Assembly (NCBI RefSeq): GCF_000160535.1
Contig: NZ_GG704781.1
Location: 763,446 to 827,445 of the forward strand
Length of the DNA stretch: 64,000 nucleotides
Direction: 5' to 3'
Source: Hallella bergensis DSM 17361
GTDB taxonomy: Bacteria > Bacteroidota > Bacteroidia > Bacteroidales > Bacteroidaceae
A program made the position numbers and the translations under genes. The notes under the pieces were generated by a model, which saw nothing but the letters and a program-made list of their open reading frames with translations, did not search any database and was not told the DNA's origin. Below are positions 25,665 to 34,590 of the stretch, piece by piece (the stretch's first letter is position 1; each line of letters begins with the position of its first letter).

Positions 25665-28220
25665 ATGAAACAATTATCGACATTGCTGGTGGCACTGTTT
25701 CTGCCACTGTTCGCTTTAGCTCAATCGTGGGATGAGGCGATGTACAAACAGATTGAACAGAGCATCCGCATGCCGCAATTTGCCGATCGCGAATACTCGA
25801 TTACACAATTTGGTGCTTCACCAAAGGCATCGGCTGCCAAAAACCAGAAAGCGATCAACCGTGCCATTCTCATGTGTTCCAAAAAAGGCGGGGGGCGCAT
25901 CGTGGTGCCTCGTGGTGAATGGCTCACCGGAGCCATACGCATGCAGAGCCATGTTAACTTGGTGGTGGAAGAAGGCGCAACCCTGAAGTTCGCCTTCGAA
26001 CCCGAGTTGTACCCATTGGTCAAGACATCATGGGAAGGTATTGGATGCTGGAACTATTCGCCATGTATCTATGCCTATCAGGCAACCGACGTTGCACTGA
26101 CGGGCAAGGGAACGATCGATGGTAACGGAAGCAAACAGACATGGTGGCCGATGTGTGGGGCGCCCCGATACGGGTTTGTAAAAGGCGAAACCAAAGAGGC
26201 TCAAAACCTCGGCTCACGTGCCCAGCTCTTGAAATATGCCGAGAATGATGTGCCGTGGGACCAACGCAAGTTTGGCATGGGTAAGGGACTGCGTTCGCAG
26301 CTGGTCAACTTTGTGGAGAGCGATGGCATTCTCATCAAAGACCTGCATTTGGTGAACTCGCCTTTCTGGGTGATCCATCCTCTACTGTCTAAAAACATCA
26401 CCGTAGACGGTGTGTTTGTGCAAAATGATGGTCCTAATGGCGACGGCTGCGACCCAGAAGCTTGTGACGGCGTGCTGATTCAGAACTGCACATTCGATAC
26501 GGGCGACGACTGTATCGCCATTAAGAGTGGTCGTAACAACGATGGGCGCTTATGGAACAAGCCCTCCCAAAATATTATTATCCGAAACTGCAAGATGGCC
26601 GATGGCCATGGCGGTGTGGTCATTGGTTCGGAGATTTCGGGTGGCTGCCGGAATGTCTTTGCTGAAGATTGCTACATGGACTCACCCCATCTCGATCGCG
26701 TGTTGCGCATCAAGACCAACAATTGCCGTGGTGGACTCATCGAGAACATCAACATGCGCAATGTCACTGTAGGTCAATGCAACGAGGCCGTGTTGCGCAT
26801 CAATCTCGACTACGAGCCCCGTGAGGAATGCTACAGAGGCTTCGAGCCGACTGTGCGCAAGGTATATATGGAGAACGTAACGAGTAAGGAGAGCAAATAT
26901 GGTGTACAAATCATTGGACTGAACAATATCGAAAATGTATATGATATCACGGTCAAGAACTGTAAGTTCGACGGCGTTTCCAAGGCTCCGGTAAGTATCA
27001 GCGGCAAGACCCGAGACATCAAGTTTGACAACCTTTTCATCAACGGATCCCTTGTTCTGAACGAAGCCGATCGCCCCTACAAAAACTTCTCCGAATGGAT
27101 GGTGGCCTCAGAGATGAAGCGTGTGCCCGAAAGCTATTTGCTCGACTTCTCCAAGAAACCCAAATGGAGCTATGTAATGGGCATCGAACTGGAAAGCATG
27201 CTCGACACTTATTTGGCTTACAAGAACGAAAAGATCCTGGATTATCTGAAAACTTATCCTGCCAAGATGATTGACGAAAAGGGTAACATCACCGGATATA
27301 AATATGAGGACTTTAATCTCGACAACGTTCGCACGGCCCGTTTCATCTACCGCATGAACCAGATGGAGCCTCAAAAAAATCTTCAGAAGGCTCTCAAAAC
27401 CTTGTTCAAGCAATTGGAAAAGCAGCCACGCACCAAGGAAGGCGTGTGGTGGCACAAGGCCATCTATGCCAACCAGGTATGGCTTGACGGTATCTACATG
27501 GGACTACCCTTCTACACAATGGCTGCCCCCGCCCTGAAAGGACAAAAGAAAGCCGAAAGGAAATATTGGCCTGATGCTGTCGATCAGATCACCAAAACTG
27601 ACTTCCGAACATTTGATGACAAGACCGGACTGTGGAAACACGCATGGGATGAGACCCACACTGCGTTCTGGGCTGACAAGGCCACAGGCAAAAGCAAACA
27701 CACCTGGGGGCGCGCGTTGGGATGGTACACCATGGCCATGATAGAAGTGCTTGATGCGCTGCCGCAAGATTACGCCCGTCGCCATGAGATTATCGATTTG
27801 TTTCAAAAGGCAATGACACAGGTTGTAAAGTATCAGGACAAAGAAACAGGTGTATGGTATGACGTGCTCGATGTTACCGACGACCGCAACTATTTGGAGT
27901 CCACCTGTTCATCAATGTTTGCCTATTGTCTGCTCAAAGGGTCACGCCTGGGCTATCTCGACCAGAGTTTTAGGGAAGCCGGCATAAAGGCATACCTCGG
28001 GATCATCAAAGAGTTTATCAAGGTGAATGCCGATAAAACCATCTCACTCACCAAGTGTTGTTCAGTGAGTGGATTGGGACCGGCTCCCGGCCCATACGTG
28101 AAGAAGCCCAACTTCAGACGCGACGGCTCCTTCGACTATTACATGAGCGAACCTATCCGCGACAACGATGCCAAAGGTGTCGGCCCGTTTATATGGGCAA
28201 GTCTTGAAATGGAAAGGTAA
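25665..28220 (+). CDS. GH28-GH105 fusion: polygalacturonase plus unsaturated uronyl hydrolase
   Basis: An 851-residue exported two-enzyme protein. After a signal peptide (1-19) comes a GH28 beta-helix (about 40-470) with all four signature motifs: NGDGCDPE (258-265), GDDC (280-283), GHGG (314-317) and RIK (348-350). The C-terminal half (about 490-851) is a GH105 (alpha/alpha)6 barrel with VWLDGIYMG (about 605) and WGRALGWY (about 682). GH28 cuts galacturonic acid linkages in pectin or rhamnogalacturonan; GH105 removes the unsaturated uronic acid left by lyases. Joining both in one chain suits pectin breakdown in the periplasm. It is divergent from a sulfatase and 44 bases ahead of trpF. No SusCD pair is present. 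Confidence 0.93.
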   Translation: MKQLSTLLVALFLPLFALAQSWDEAMYKQIEQSIRMPQFADREYSITQFGASPKASAAKNQKAINRAILMCSKKGGGRIVVPRGEWLTGAIRMQSHVNLVVEEGATLKFAFEPELYPLVKTSWEGIGCWNYSPCIYAYQATDVALTGKGTIDGNGSKQTWWPMCGAPRYGFVKGETKEAQNLGSRAQLLKYAENDVPWDQRKFGMGKGLRSQLVNFVESDGILIKDLHLVNSPFWVIHPLLSKNITVDGVFVQNDGPNGDGCDPEACDGVLIQNCTFDTGDDCIAIKSGRNNDGRLWNKPSQNIIIRNCKMADGHGGVVIGSEISGGCRNVFAEDCYMDSPHLDRVLRIKTNNCRGGLIENINMRNVTVGQCNEAVLRINLDYEPREECYRGFEPTVRKVYMENVTSKESKYGVQIIGLNNIENVYDITVKNCKFDGVSKAPVSISGKTRDIKFDNLFINGSLVLNEADRPYKNFSEWMVASEMKRVPESYLLDFSKKPKWSYVMGIELESMLDTYLAYKNEKILDYLKTYPAKMIDEKGNITGYKYEDFNLDNVRTARFIYRMNQMEPQKNLQKALKTLFKQLEKQPRTKEGVWWHKAIYANQVWLDGIYMGLPFYTMAAPALKGQKKAERKYWPDAVDQITKTDFRTFDDKTGLWKHAWDETHTAFWADKATGKSKHTWGRALGWYTMAMIEVLDALPQDYARRHEIIDLFQKAMTQVVKYQDKETGVWYDVLDVTDDRNYLESTCSSMFAYCLLKGSRLGYLDQSFREAGIKAYLGIIKEFIKVNADKTISLTKCCSVSGLGPAPGPYVKKPNFRRDGSFDYYMSEPIRDNDAKGVGPFIWASLEMER

Positions 28221-28264
28221 ACTCAGCCTCTTCTTCGTATTGAATAGTTCCAAAACAAGAGAAA

Positions 28265-28969
28265 ATGATTATCAAAGTATGTGGCATGCGCGATGCCGAC
28301 AACATTCGCGAAGTGACAAAACTGGGAATAGACATGATGGGGTTTGACTTTCATAAAGACAGCCCCCGTTATGTCTACATGATTTCGTCGCAGGCCGGGA
28401 TCATTCCCGATTACAGCAAAGAGCGTTTGAAAAAGGTCACTGGGAAAGACAATTCGCAGTCTTCAGCAGACCAGATCGCGCAGCTCAATCGCGTTGGCGT
28501 GTTTGTGGATGAAATGCCACAAACCATCGTAACCCGTGTTTACAATTATGCTCTCGACTATATTCAGCTTCAGGGCAGCGAGAATCGAACGATGATAGAA
28601 AACCTCAAGAGCACGCTTGTGCCTGACATTTCACCTGATATCAAATTCATCAAGACCTTGCACATTACCTCCGTGTCTGATCTATCCTCCTATAAGAATT
28701 ACGAGGGAAGCGTTGATATGTTCATGTTTGACATGTCACACGAAGTGCCAGGCGACTCCCGAGAGCAAACCGATTGGCAGTTGCTTGAGCAATACGATGG
28801 AACAACGCCCTTTTTATTAAGCGGCCATATCGGACCGGAAGATGCAGATCGTATTCTTAACCTCCGTCATCCTCAGTTTGCAGGAATCAACTTGAACAGC
28901 GGCTTTGAGACAGAACCAGGCATAAAAGACGTTTCAAAACTACGTCATTTCATCAGTAAGTTGAGGTAA
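28265..28969 (+). CDS. trpF: Diverged phosphoribosylanthranilate isomerase
   Basis: A 234-residue protein clearly related to TrpF, the Amadori isomerase of tryptophan synthesis. The start MIIKVCGMRD keeps the catalytic Cys6, and the catalytic Asp is at about 156 (FMFDMS). Sites that normally bind phosphate are altered: the GGTG/GGSG loop reads GDSR (163-166), the second glycine loop reads SGHIG (186-190), and the usual IDxxSG reads INLNSG (208-213). No other trp gene is nearby; it follows the GH28-GH105 gene by 44 bases. It may be functional but diverged, have a changed substrate, or be decaying. The frame is intact. Confidence 0.8.
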   Translation: MIIKVCGMRDADNIREVTKLGIDMMGFDFHKDSPRYVYMISSQAGIIPDYSKERLKKVTGKDNSQSSADQIAQLNRVGVFVDEMPQTIVTRVYNYALDYIQLQGSENRTMIENLKSTLVPDISPDIKFIKTLHITSVSDLSSYKNYEGSVDMFMFDMSHEVPGDSREQTDWQLLEQYDGTTPFLLSGHIGPEDADRILNLRHPQFAGINLNSGFETEPGIKDVSKLRHFISKLR

Positions 28970-28977
28970 CCCGAGGA

Positions 28978-29007
28978 GGGGACATGTGCTCATATTTACA
29001 TGTCCCC
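28978..29007. terminator. Hairpin between convergent trpF and upxY-like genes
   Basis: GGGGACATGT (28978-28987) pairs perfectly with ACATGTCCCC (28998-29007) around a 10-base loop. There is no clear U-tract on either side. Confidence 0.55.
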
Positions 29008-29030
29008 ACCCCAGGAAAACATGTACGAAT

Positions 29031-29636
29031 TTACAACAAAGGCTTGCAGCACCATTTCGTAACCTTGAGCATCACTCCTATACCTGGAACTTCTTTCAAA
29101 AGGTAGTACTGTTTGTTCGAACGAACGAGCTTACCCTGTAGCCCTTTCAAGGGACCATGAGTAACCATAACGGGGGTTCCGGCCTTGAGTTTCGCCTGTG
29201 CTTCACTAAGAAATTTTCTCGCAAGAATCTCGGGATTACACATCGCCCTGAACTCAAACATCTCCCGGGCGGGAATCTCATAATAATCAATGCTGCCCGG
29301 TGTCTTCCTTATTATGCTCACCCGATAGGGCAATGCCGCAATGATACCGCGCATTATCTTCTGACAAACCGTTTTCTTGATAAACAAAAGGTTACGCACC
29401 ACGGGGCGTAACACGCGTTTCACATGGTTTCTTCGATCCTCAACATCCACATATTCCATGGGGATAAACACCTCAAGGCCCTCATTCTCCAGCATCTTGG
29501 CTATCTCCTCCTGGCGGCTGGAAAAGAGACGGAGGGCAAACCAAGGCGTCGTTTCTTCTGTCGTTTCCTTACCAACAACAGGCGCTTCGGCAGACTCTGC
29601 ACGGCGTTCTGGAAATTGTGTGGTGTTCCGATTCAT
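29031..29636 (-). CDS. UpxY/NusG-like transcription antiterminator
   Basis: A 201-residue NusG paralogue. The NGN domain (about 30-130) begins WFALRLFSSRQEEIAKMLENEGLEVFIP. A KOW motif follows near 150-180 (AGTPVMVTHGPLKGLQGKLVR). In Bacteroides, UpxY proteins lead capsule operons and help RNA polymerase read through their 5' leaders. Here no polysaccharide operon follows: the next gene downstream is trpF on the other strand. It is thus an orphan specialised NusG, or its target operon is elsewhere. A strong hairpin with a U-tract lies just upstream of the ATG. Confidence 0.85.
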   Translation of the reverse strand: MNRNTTQFPERRAESAEAPVVGKETTEETTPWFALRLFSSRQEEIAKMLENEGLEVFIPMEYVDVEDRRNHVKRVLRPVVRNLLFIKKTVCQKIMRGIIAALPYRVSIIRKTPGSIDYYEIPAREMFEFRAMCNPEILARKFLSEAQAKLKAGTPVMVTHGPLKGLQGKLVRSNKQYYLLKEVPGIGVMLKVTKWCCKPLL

Positions 29637-29654
29637 CGATTATTTATCCAATTA

Positions 29655-29700
29655 CAAAAAAATAAAACTCCATGACTGGCCTAACAAACAGGCCGTCATG
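29655..29700 (-). terminator. Terminator between GH2 and upxY-like genes
   Basis: On the minus strand CATGACGGCCT loops to AGGCCAGTCATG (one bulge, 29671-29700) and is followed by GAGTTTTATTTTTTT. It lies 89 bases after the GH2 stop and ends 19 bases before the upxY-like ATG, so it could terminate GH2 or act as an attenuator in the regulator's own leader. Confidence 0.7.
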
Positions 29701-29788
29701 ATCTCCTTGCCCATTATGGCCTAAGAAACTAAACACGCAGAAGCGCCATAGCATTGACAAATGATGAAGGTTTCGAATCCACATCCCA

Positions 29789-32230
29789 TCATTGTGTTGC
29801 AATGGTTATTCGCTTTTTCAGTCCCAACTGCGGTGCACTCACCTCGACATCTGCATTTCCTGGTTGTGTGCCAGCCTGCACCACGACAACGAGTTTGCCG
29901 CTGAATAGTTTCATTTGTGGCTTGACAAACGATTCCAAGGAGGTGGCATCGCCATTACACATCGCCCTGAATGTGGCGTTTCCCGTAACATTCACCACAA
30001 TGTCGTTGGTGGCACGGGGAAGCTCAACACCCTTATCATCCACCAGACTCACCGTGATAAAACACAAGTCTTCGCCGTTTGCATGGATCGTTTGTCGGTC
30101 AGCTTCCAACTTAATAGCTGCGGGTTCTCCTGCTGTTTCCACTCTCTGTTCTGCTGCCGGCATGCCTTGTGCATCGTATGCCACCACCTTTAGCTCTCCC
30201 GGTTGATAAATCACATTGTCCCACATGAGCCTGTATCTGCGTGCACGTTGCTTGGCAAGCACTCCGGTTGAGGGGTTCTGATCGTCAACCCGCAACCCAA
30301 AGGCCTTTCGTATCCGTCCCTGTGACTCGCCGTTTACGAAGAGTTCGGCCTCGGGATAATCCGTATATACAAACACAGGAGTCACCTTTCCCTTACGCTC
30401 GGGCCACGTCCAATGGGGCAAGATGTGCAGAGTATGTTTCTCCTTGTTCCATACCGACCGATAGAGATAAAACCGATCCTTGGGCAATCCGGCCAAATCC
30501 ATAATACCAAAATAGCTACTTCGGCTTGGCCAATATTCATCGTAGGGAGTTGGTTCACCCAGATAGTCGTAGCCAGTCCACACAAACTGTCCAATGGTGT
30601 AAGACTTATCCTCATCGGCTATAAAGTCCTCCTCGGGCAGATTGCTCCATGAACACCACTCCGTATCATAACTCGATACCTGTCCATCAGCCCCAGCCTT
30701 GGTCACTCGGAACGTCACCGGAAATTTGTATATACCGCGCGAGCTCACCGTTGATGCCGTTTCCGCACCAAGCAAGAACCCCTGTGGAAGACTCTTCATG
30801 TTTCTATCATATTTATAGACGCGGTAATTAAATCCCGGAACGTCCATAACTTGAGCAAAACCAGACTTCAAGGCAGCCTCAGCACGATCCATACCCTGCG
30901 TTACAGGCACCGAAGGGTCAAGTCGATGGCAGTGCTCCTGCAACTGCTTGGAAATGTCACGTCCCTGCTCACTCCATTGTTCGGGAATCTCATTGCCTAT
31001 AGACCACATCACCACCGAAGGGTGGTTGCGATTGGCCAACACCAGATTGGTGATGTCCCGCTCGTGCCATTCCTGGAAGAATCGAGCATATCCGTTTTTG
31101 CATTTCGGATAAATCCACATGTCAAAGCTCTCGGGCATGACCATCATGCCAAGCGAATCGTAAACCTCCATCTGCATTTGTGAAGGCATGTTGTGAGCCG
31201 TACGTATGGCGTCGGCCCCCATATCCTTGAGTTGTTTCATCTGACGTATCAATGCAGCCTTATTGACCGCAGTCCCCAAGGGGCCGAGGTCGTGGTGCAG
31301 GCACACACCTTTGATCTTCCGTGACACACCGTTCAGCCGGAAGCCATGTATCGAATCTACTGTAACCGTACGCACACCGGTTTTCAAAACAGTCCTATCT
31401 ATCAGTTTATTGTCTTGATAAAGGCAGGTTTCCACCTTATATATATGGGGTGTCTCGGGCGACCATAGACGCGGATTGTGAAGTGTGATCTCATCGTGTA
31501 CCAACCCATTCTCTCCCACCGATGCATGGAAAGCGCGCTCCACATATCCCTTTGGATGATACACCCTCACCTCTACTGCCAAGTTTTTCTGACCCTCATA
31601 TCCTCTCAGTCGGGTATCGACAGCTATCTTTGCTTCCTCTTTGCCGACCGATAATGTGCGGAAATAGGTACCCCATGGGTCGATGGCTACCGGAGGAGTC
31701 ATCACCAGTTTTACTGGTCTGTATATCCCCGCACCAGGATACCAGCGACTACTTTCTTCCACATTTTGCAGACTCACGTCTATCTTGTTATCGCCGTTTT
31801 TGAGGTAAGGCGTGATATCCAACCGAAATGGCGTGTAGCCGTATGCCCAGTATCCTGCACGACGCCCATTGACATATACCGTCGGCTCCGCCATGGCACC
31901 GTCAAACTCCAATATGGCACGTTTGTCACCGACCTTACCCACATTGACAACCGTGGAATAATAGCCCTTGCCTATCCAGGGCAGCGCTCCCGACCGCCCC
32001 GACTTCTCACTCTTTTCTTTCTCACCGTTCTGCTCAATGGCCACCACTTGCAGGTCCCATTTCTTGTCAAAGGGCCCGCTTATAGCCCAATCGTGAGGCA
32101 CCGTCACTTGCTGCCAGTGAATGCTATCGCGCGAAAACGACCAAGCTTTCAGATTGTATTCCTGCCTTGTCTGTGCATTTAAAACCATGGGTGTCAGCAA
32201 AAGGGACACTACAAAATAGATGAGCTTCAT
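29789..32230 (-). CDS. Glycoside hydrolase family 2 (beta-galactosidase type)
   Basis: An 813-residue exported enzyme. The start is set at the ATG at 32230, giving signal peptide MKLIYFVVSLLLTPMVLNA; an ATG 33 bases upstream would overlap the probable promoter at 32261-32268. Domains are the N-terminal sugar-binding jelly roll, an Ig-like domain, then the TIM barrel with acid/base Glu in GNEIPE (about 412-417, Glu414) and nucleophile Glu in GAETAST (about 490), and C-terminal Ig-like domains including VKLEADRQTIHANGED. It hydrolyses a beta-linked sugar, probably galactose, in the periplasm; specificity is not proven. It is monocistronic. Confidence 0.93.
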   Translation of the reverse strand: MKLIYFVVSLLLTPMVLNAQTRQEYNLKAWSFSRDSIHWQQVTVPHDWAISGPFDKKWDLQVVAIEQNGEKEKSEKSGRSGALPWIGKGYYSTVVNVGKVGDKRAILEFDGAMAEPTVYVNGRRAGYWAYGYTPFRLDITPYLKNGDNKIDVSLQNVEESSRWYPGAGIYRPVKLVMTPPVAIDPWGTYFRTLSVGKEEAKIAVDTRLRGYEGQKNLAVEVRVYHPKGYVERAFHASVGENGLVHDEITLHNPRLWSPETPHIYKVETCLYQDNKLIDRTVLKTGVRTVTVDSIHGFRLNGVSRKIKGVCLHHDLGPLGTAVNKAALIRQMKQLKDMGADAIRTAHNMPSQMQMEVYDSLGMMVMPESFDMWIYPKCKNGYARFFQEWHERDITNLVLANRNHPSVVMWSIGNEIPEQWSEQGRDISKQLQEHCHRLDPSVPVTQGMDRAEAALKSGFAQVMDVPGFNYRVYKYDRNMKSLPQGFLLGAETASTVSSRGIYKFPVTFRVTKAGADGQVSSYDTEWCSWSNLPEEDFIADEDKSYTIGQFVWTGYDYLGEPTPYDEYWPSRSSYFGIMDLAGLPKDRFYLYRSVWNKEKHTLHILPHWTWPERKGKVTPVFVYTDYPEAELFVNGESQGRIRKAFGLRVDDQNPSTGVLAKQRARRYRLMWDNVIYQPGELKVVAYDAQGMPAAEQRVETAGEPAAIKLEADRQTIHANGEDLCFITVSLVDDKGVELPRATNDIVVNVTGNATFRAMCNGDATSLESFVKPQMKLFSGKLVVVVQAGTQPGNADVEVSAPQLGLKKRITIATQ

Positions 32231-32260
32231 AGCGTTTGTAATATGAGAAATAACATGTTG

Positions 32261-32268
32261 CAAACTTA
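32261..32268 (-). promoter_or_regulatory. -7 box for the GH2 gene
   Basis: On the minus strand TAAGTTTG (followed by CAAC) gives a leader of about 25 bases to the ATG at 32230 and makes the upstream ATG at 32263 unlikely. Confidence 0.5.
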
Positions 32269-32329
32269 CGTAAATTCATTGAAAAAGCCGAACGAAATGC
32301 TGATATTAACAACTGGACGCGCCCTCGTC

Positions 32330-33601
32330 TTACAGGAACGGCGAGATAAGATGCCCCACCCAACCAACAAACTTCTTGAACGGACTCCGCCATTTATTCC
32401 ATCGTTCCTTCGTCAGCAGGAAGCAGTCTTTCTTCTCATGGTCAAAAAGATTGTTGAGTTCGGCCGTGGTGTGTGGGTCGATAATCACAGCGTTTTCCTC
32501 ATAATCCCACGAAAGACTACGCGCATTGAGATTAGCCGACCCGACAGTACAAAATTTCCCGTCTACCATAATTACCTTGCTGTGATGAAATCCAGGTTTG
32601 TACATCCAGATATTGCAGCCATGCTTCATCAACTTATGAGCATTGTAGAAGCCGCAGTCGGGCGTTAGCGGAATATCGCTGCGAACACTGAGCATAATGT
32701 CCACCTTCACTCCACGCTTCACGGCCTGTCTCAAAGCGTTCTTGATGGGTCGGTTTAGCGTAAAGTATGGATTGATAATACGAATACTGTCCTGGGCAAA
32801 ACGTATGGCATTGGTATAAAACTCACGAATCACCTTGTTGGTTTTGCGGGGTTCGCGGTTGATAATACCCACGGTCTTATGGCCGGCAGTGGCCGACGTA
32901 TCCGGCTTGAGGTTGTTGAAATAGCTGTCGTCGCCCAATCCCCGGAAATATTTTGCACCATGTAGATTCTGCCCGGTCACCTTGTTCCAAGTGTCGATGA
33001 ATATGCCCTGGAGCGTGTTCACCTCCGTACCCTGTATGCGGCAGTGTATATCGTGCCACTCGCCCACTTGCGGCGTACCTGTGATATAGTAGTCGGCCAC
33101 ATTCATGCCTCCTGTATAGGCTATCTTCCCATCGATGACCACAATCTTCCGATGGTCGCGCGAGAAAACATGGTTTATCCAGGGAAAGCACAGCGGGTCG
33201 AACTCGTGGATTTCAATGCCCCTGCTCCTGATATCGCGGAGGTGTCTTTTCTTTAACGGTTTGTTGTTGCTCATGTTGCCAAAGGCATCGTACAGTGCGC
33301 GCACCTCAACCCCCTCCTTGACCTTGTCGGCCAAGATGTCGAACAGCAGTCCGGCTATGGAGTCGTTGCGGAAATTGAAATATTCGAGATGCACCGATGA
33401 CTTGGCTTGTCGGATGGCCTCAAACATATCGTCAAACTTCTCCTGCCCGTCAATCAGCAAGGTCACACTGTTATCATGAGAGAACGTAACACCACACTCC
33501 TCAAGATGATCCACAATGAGCGAGTCGCTCGTCTGGGCCACTGCCCCGACACTGAAAGATATAAATAATAATAAGAGGTGAGCCTTATGGATAAACTGCA
33601 T
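32330..33601 (-). CDS. Secreted PLD-superfamily protein (cardiolipin synthase-like)
   Basis: A 423-residue protein with a cleavable signal peptide (about 1-22, VGAVAQ) instead of the membrane anchor of ordinary cardiolipin synthases. Both HKD motifs are complete: His150, Lys152 with VVIDG, and His340, Lys342, Asp347. It could be a periplasmic phosphatidyl-transferase or phospholipase D. It begins 2 bases after the kdsD stop, so it is the third gene of a kdsA-kdsD-PLD operon, linking it to the cell envelope. Whether it makes cardiolipin or modifies another lipid is not known. Confidence 0.87.
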   Translation of the reverse strand: MQFIHKAHLLLLFISFSVGAVAQTSDSLIVDHLEECGVTFSHDNSVTLLIDGQEKFDDMFEAIRQAKSSVHLEYFNFRNDSIAGLLFDILADKVKEGVEVRALYDAFGNMSNNKPLKKRHLRDIRSRGIEIHEFDPLCFPWINHVFSRDHRKIVVIDGKIAYTGGMNVADYYITGTPQVGEWHDIHCRIQGTEVNTLQGIFIDTWNKVTGQNLHGAKYFRGLGDDSYFNNLKPDTSATAGHKTVGIINREPRKTNKVIREFYTNAIRFAQDSIRIINPYFTLNRPIKNALRQAVKRGVKVDIMLSVRSDIPLTPDCGFYNAHKLMKHGCNIWMYKPGFHHSKVIMVDGKFCTVGSANLNARSLSWDYEENAVIIDPHTTAELNNLFDHEKKDCFLLTKERWNKWRSPFKKFVGWVGHLISPFL

Positions 33602-33603
33602 TT

Positions 33604-34590
33604 TTATTGGTTTAACAATGTTGTGGCATAGCTGTCCACAATGCCACGGAACTCCATCCGGTCATCGCACACGAGCACTGAGTGTATTTTGTACTTATGC
33701 ATAATGCGCTGTATTTCGGTAATCTTAGTATTCAATCTCACCATCTTCGGCTCACGCGTCATGATGTCGGCCACGGTATGGTTGAAAAACTCAGCCTGCC
33801 ATCTCTCCATGGCGCGCCGGATGTCTCCGTCGGTGATGATGCCCGTCACGTGTCGCCTGTCGTCCAACGACACACCCAGTCCCAGCTTTCCTCTGGATAC
33901 CTCTATAATGGCATCGCCAAGATGCATTTCCTCAGGAATAATGGGCAAGTCGTCGGTATGCATCACGTCTTCAGCAGTGGTAAGCAGTCGCTTGCCAAGC
34001 TCGCCACCGGGGTGGAAGTGAGCGAAGTCGTGTGGCCGGAAGTCGCGCACTTGCATCAGCGCAATGGCCAACGCATCGCCCATAACAAGTGCCGCTGTGG
34101 TGGATGAGGTTGGCGCAAGGTTCAGCGGACATGCCTCATGGTCTACCCAGACCTTGATATGAACGGTGGAGTATTTGGCCAACAACGATTCGGGATTGCG
34201 GCTCATGCCCACGATGGGGATATTCATGTGGAGCAGAATGGGGATGAAACGCAACAGCTCATCGGTCTGTCCCGAGTTGCTCAGCGCCAACACCACGTCA
34301 TCTGACGTCATCACGCCAAGATCGCCATGATAGGCATCGAGAGGATTGATAAAGAACGCCGGCGTACCCGTGGAAGACAGCGTGCCGGCTATCTTGGCTC
34401 CGATATTCCCGCTTTTGCCTACGCCGGTGACAATGATTTTACCCCGACAATGATACATCAGCTCCACGGCGCGTGTAAAACTGTCGTCAAGTTGCAGCAT
34501 AAGGTCACTGATGGCCTGCGCCTCTTCTGTCAGGCATCGTTTGGCATAGTCAATGGATTGGTGTATGCGTTCTTCTGGAGTTGTGTTCAT
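33604..34590 (-). CDS. kdsD: Arabinose-5-phosphate isomerase (KpsF/GutQ family)
   Basis: A 328-residue cytoplasmic enzyme converting ribulose-5-phosphate to arabinose-5-phosphate, the first committed step to Kdo for lipopolysaccharide. A SIS domain (about 35-170; ITGVGKSGNIGAKIAGTLSSTG, then LALSNSGQTDE) is followed by two CBS domains (about 205-328). Its ATG overlaps the kdsA stop (ATGA), so translation is coupled. Domain order and length are standard. Confidence 0.94.
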   Translation of the reverse strand: MNTTPEERIHQSIDYAKRCLTEEAQAISDLMLQLDDSFTRAVELMYHCRGKIIVTGVGKSGNIGAKIAGTLSSTGTPAFFINPLDAYHGDLGVMTSDDVVLALSNSGQTDELLRFIPILLHMNIPIVGMSRNPESLLAKYSTVHIKVWVDHEACPLNLAPTSSTTAALVMGDALAIALMQVRDFRPHDFAHFHPGGELGKRLLTTAEDVMHTDDLPIIPEEMHLGDAIIEVSRGKLGLGVSLDDRRHVTGIITDGDIRRAMERWQAEFFNHTVADIMTREPKMVRLNTKITEIQRIMHKYKIHSVLVCDDRMEFRGIVDSYATTLLNQ

